NCBI RefSeq assembly: GCF_901709675.1
Contig: NC_051094.1
Span: 18,076,501-18,140,500, forward strand
Source: Syngnathus acus
Lineage: Eukaryota > Chordata > Actinopteri > Syngnathiformes > Syngnathidae
Length of the DNA: 64,000 nt
Direction: 5' to 3'
Shown here: positions 62,605 to 64,000 of the stretch, piece after piece
Layout of the letters: each line of letters starts with the position of its first letter
Position numbering within the stretch: position 1 is the stretch's first letter
Position numbers and translations under genes: made by a program
Notes under the pieces: generated by a model
What the model was told of the DNA's origin: nothing
Databases searched by the model: none
What the model saw: the letters and a program-made list of their open reading frames with translations, nothing else

Positions 62605-63170
62605 TTTCTTCTTTAGTTTGCATTTTATGGCTGGTGCGATTTGTACTCCGGAGCGACTTATAGTCCAGAAAATATGGTACATAAATAATATTGTGGTTGT
62701 GGAATGTAATTGCTGAGCGTATAATACATAAACGAGAGCGAGTTGCAGATCCCCTTGCGGCAGGAACAGGCACTTCCCCAAATGTATCATAAGATATGGA
62801 TCTCCTGAGCTGGAATAATGGTATAAATCGCACCGGAGTACAAATCGCATTTTTGGGGGGGACTTTATTTGACTTAATCCAACACCAAGAACAGACATGA
62901 ATAGGCAACAACAGGCTAAACAATATAGTATGCCAATGTTACATAAACAAACGAGGAACTCAGAATGTGCCTGATGTAACATATAAACAGTTGTTCAAAT
63001 AACTATAACATAAATAACACGATTATCAAACCATCCGTGTCACTCCAAATCATTAAATCCATTGAAATCTTCGTCCTCTGTGACACTTAAAAAAACGCCG
63101 CTGCTCATTCCGGAAGTACATGCAGTGCTGACGTCGGGCTCATCGTCAGTTACGGGTCCAATTATTCCAC
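62605..63170 (-). mobile_element. CCGTAATTTT-family remnants with acidic coding relic
   Basis: 62620-62680 has one end ('cttatagtccagaaaatatgg') and 62830-63170 the 3'-UTR-like end plus coding relic in minus orientation. From about 63153 the minus strand reads GPVTDDEPDVSTACTSGMSS, then FLSVTEDEDFNGFNDLE and a stop. This is the best-preserved copy of the relic. It is followed by 'aaataaagtcccc', a poly(A) signal-like site. Confidence 0.7.
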
Positions 63171-63174
63171 TGGA

Positions 63175-64000
63175 TGTTGTGGGCTGTCCTGGCTGACACG
63201 CCTCTACAATATTGCGGGGACATCGGGGACGGTGCCTCTGGATTGGCAGACTGGGGTGGCGGTTCCCCTCTTTAAGAAGGGGGACCAGAGGGTGTGTTCC
63301 ATCTAAAGAGGAATCACACTCCTCAGCCTCCCTGGTAAGGTCTATTCAGGGGTGCTGGAGAGGAGGGTCTGTCGGGAGGTCAAATCTCGGATTCAGGAGG
63401 AGCAGTGTGGTTTTTGTCCTGGCCGTGGAACAGTGGACAAGCTCTATACCCACGGCAGGATCCTCGAGGGTGCATGGGAGTTCGCTCAACCAGTCCACAT
63501 GTGTTTTGTGGACTTGGAGAAGGCGTTCGACCGTGTCCCTCGGGAAGTTCTGTGGAGGGTGCTTCAGGAGTACGGGGTGCCGAACCAACTGATAAAGGCG
63601 GTTCGGTCCCTGTATCATCGATGCCAGAGCTTGGTCCGCATTTCCGGCAGTAAGTCGGATTCATTTCCAGTGAGGGTTGGACTCTGCCAAGGCTGCCCTT
63701 TGTCACTGATTCTGTTCATAACTTTTATGGACAGAATTTCTAGGCGCAGCCGAGGTGTTGAAGGTGTCCGGTTTGGGGACCTCAGTATTGCATTTCTGCT
63801 TTTTGCAGACGATGTGGTGCTGTTGGCTTCTTCAAGCCGTGATGATCCAGCTCTCACTGAAGCGGTTCACAGCCGAGTGTGAAGTGGTCGGGATGAGGAT
63901 CAGCACCTCCAAATCTGAGTCCATGGTCCTCAGTCGGAAAAGGGTGGAATGCCCTCTCCGGATCGGGGATGAGATCCTGCCCCAAGTGGAGGAGTTTAAG
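63175..64000 (+). pseudogene. LINE reverse transcriptase, runs off window
   Basis: RT motifs appear in order: VPLFKKGDQRVCSI-stop-RGITLLSLPGKVYS, EEQCGFCPGRGTVDKLY, CFVDLEKAFDRVPREVLW (motif A), VGLCQGCPLSLILFITFMDR (motif B) and LLFADDVVLLA (catalytic FADD). The stop at 63304-63306 replaces the usual NY codons, and a frameshift near 63850 leads into ECEVVGMRISTSKSESMVLS. It is a common teleost LINE type whose clade I do not fix. Confidence 0.92.

Noticed and set aside
1-64000. CRISPR array, bacterial operon or plasmid features
   Set aside because: Tandem repeats here lack unique spacers of constant size, and the window is clearly eukaryotic.

Overview
This is a piece of a ray-finned fish genome, most likely a percomorph teleost. 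The species cannot be named from the sequence. The evidence is a spliced vertebrate gene with GT-AG introns, teleost-type Tc1, hAT, pogo/Tigger and Harbinger transposons, L2/Rex-like and other LINEs, tRNA-derived SINEs, and a degraded retrovirus-like element. There is no bacterial gene organisation and no CRISPR array.

I recognise one host gene: GTF2H2, the p44 subunit of TFIIH, on the + strand. Its last eight coding exons lie at 5081-5186, 5273-5363, 33240-33438, 40816-40879, 41059-41162, 41631-41733, 58955-58994 and 61104-61214. All visible splice sites are GT-AG and the reading frame is open to the stop at 61212. The N-terminal part must lie upstream of the window. About 870 bp of coding sequence is spread over 56 kb because introns 2 (27.9 kb), 3 (7.4 kb) and 6 (17.2 kb) are packed with mobile elements.

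Layout. 1-5080: transposon remnants, including a 1.9 kb TA-flanked element with a 650-bp-arm inverted duplication (1904-3802). 5364-33239 (intron 2): hAT, Harbinger and SINE pieces. These are followed by a nest at 9.77-16.73 kb: Tc1, then a CCGTAATTTT-family element, then a LINE, then a CCGTATTTTCC element with a 251-bp satellite. Next come a nested hAT region at 17.0-21.4 kb, two LINEs one inside the other (21.7-26.3 kb), and another CCGTAATTTT element (27.0-33.1 kb) that carries a SINE split by 4.1 kb of unrecognised DNA. 33439-40815 (intron 3): a mariner-like MITE holding a SINE, then a pogo-like element > Tc1 > hAT > hAT nest. 41734-58954 (intron 6): a hAT with a transposase C-terminus, Tc1 debris, and a LINE split by an 8.3 kb ERV whose env is itself split by another LINE. 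58995-64000: the last GTF2H2 exons, the 3' UTR, and a LINE running off the end.

The most informative observations concern element history. The 1.9 kb palindromic element occurs twice as near-identical reverse-complement copies. For one copy, the empty TA site is preserved in a paralogous segment 19 kb away in the same window. That segment (36.6-38.6 kb) also appears to have donated a block to 17.1-21.1 kb, with one junction inside a shared hAT element and the other at a short microhomology. The CCGTAATTTT family keeps a short acidic coding relic followed by a 3'-UTR-like end, which suggests it derives from a pogo/Tc1-mariner-type parent.

All family calls come from reading motifs and translations. 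No database search or alignment was run.
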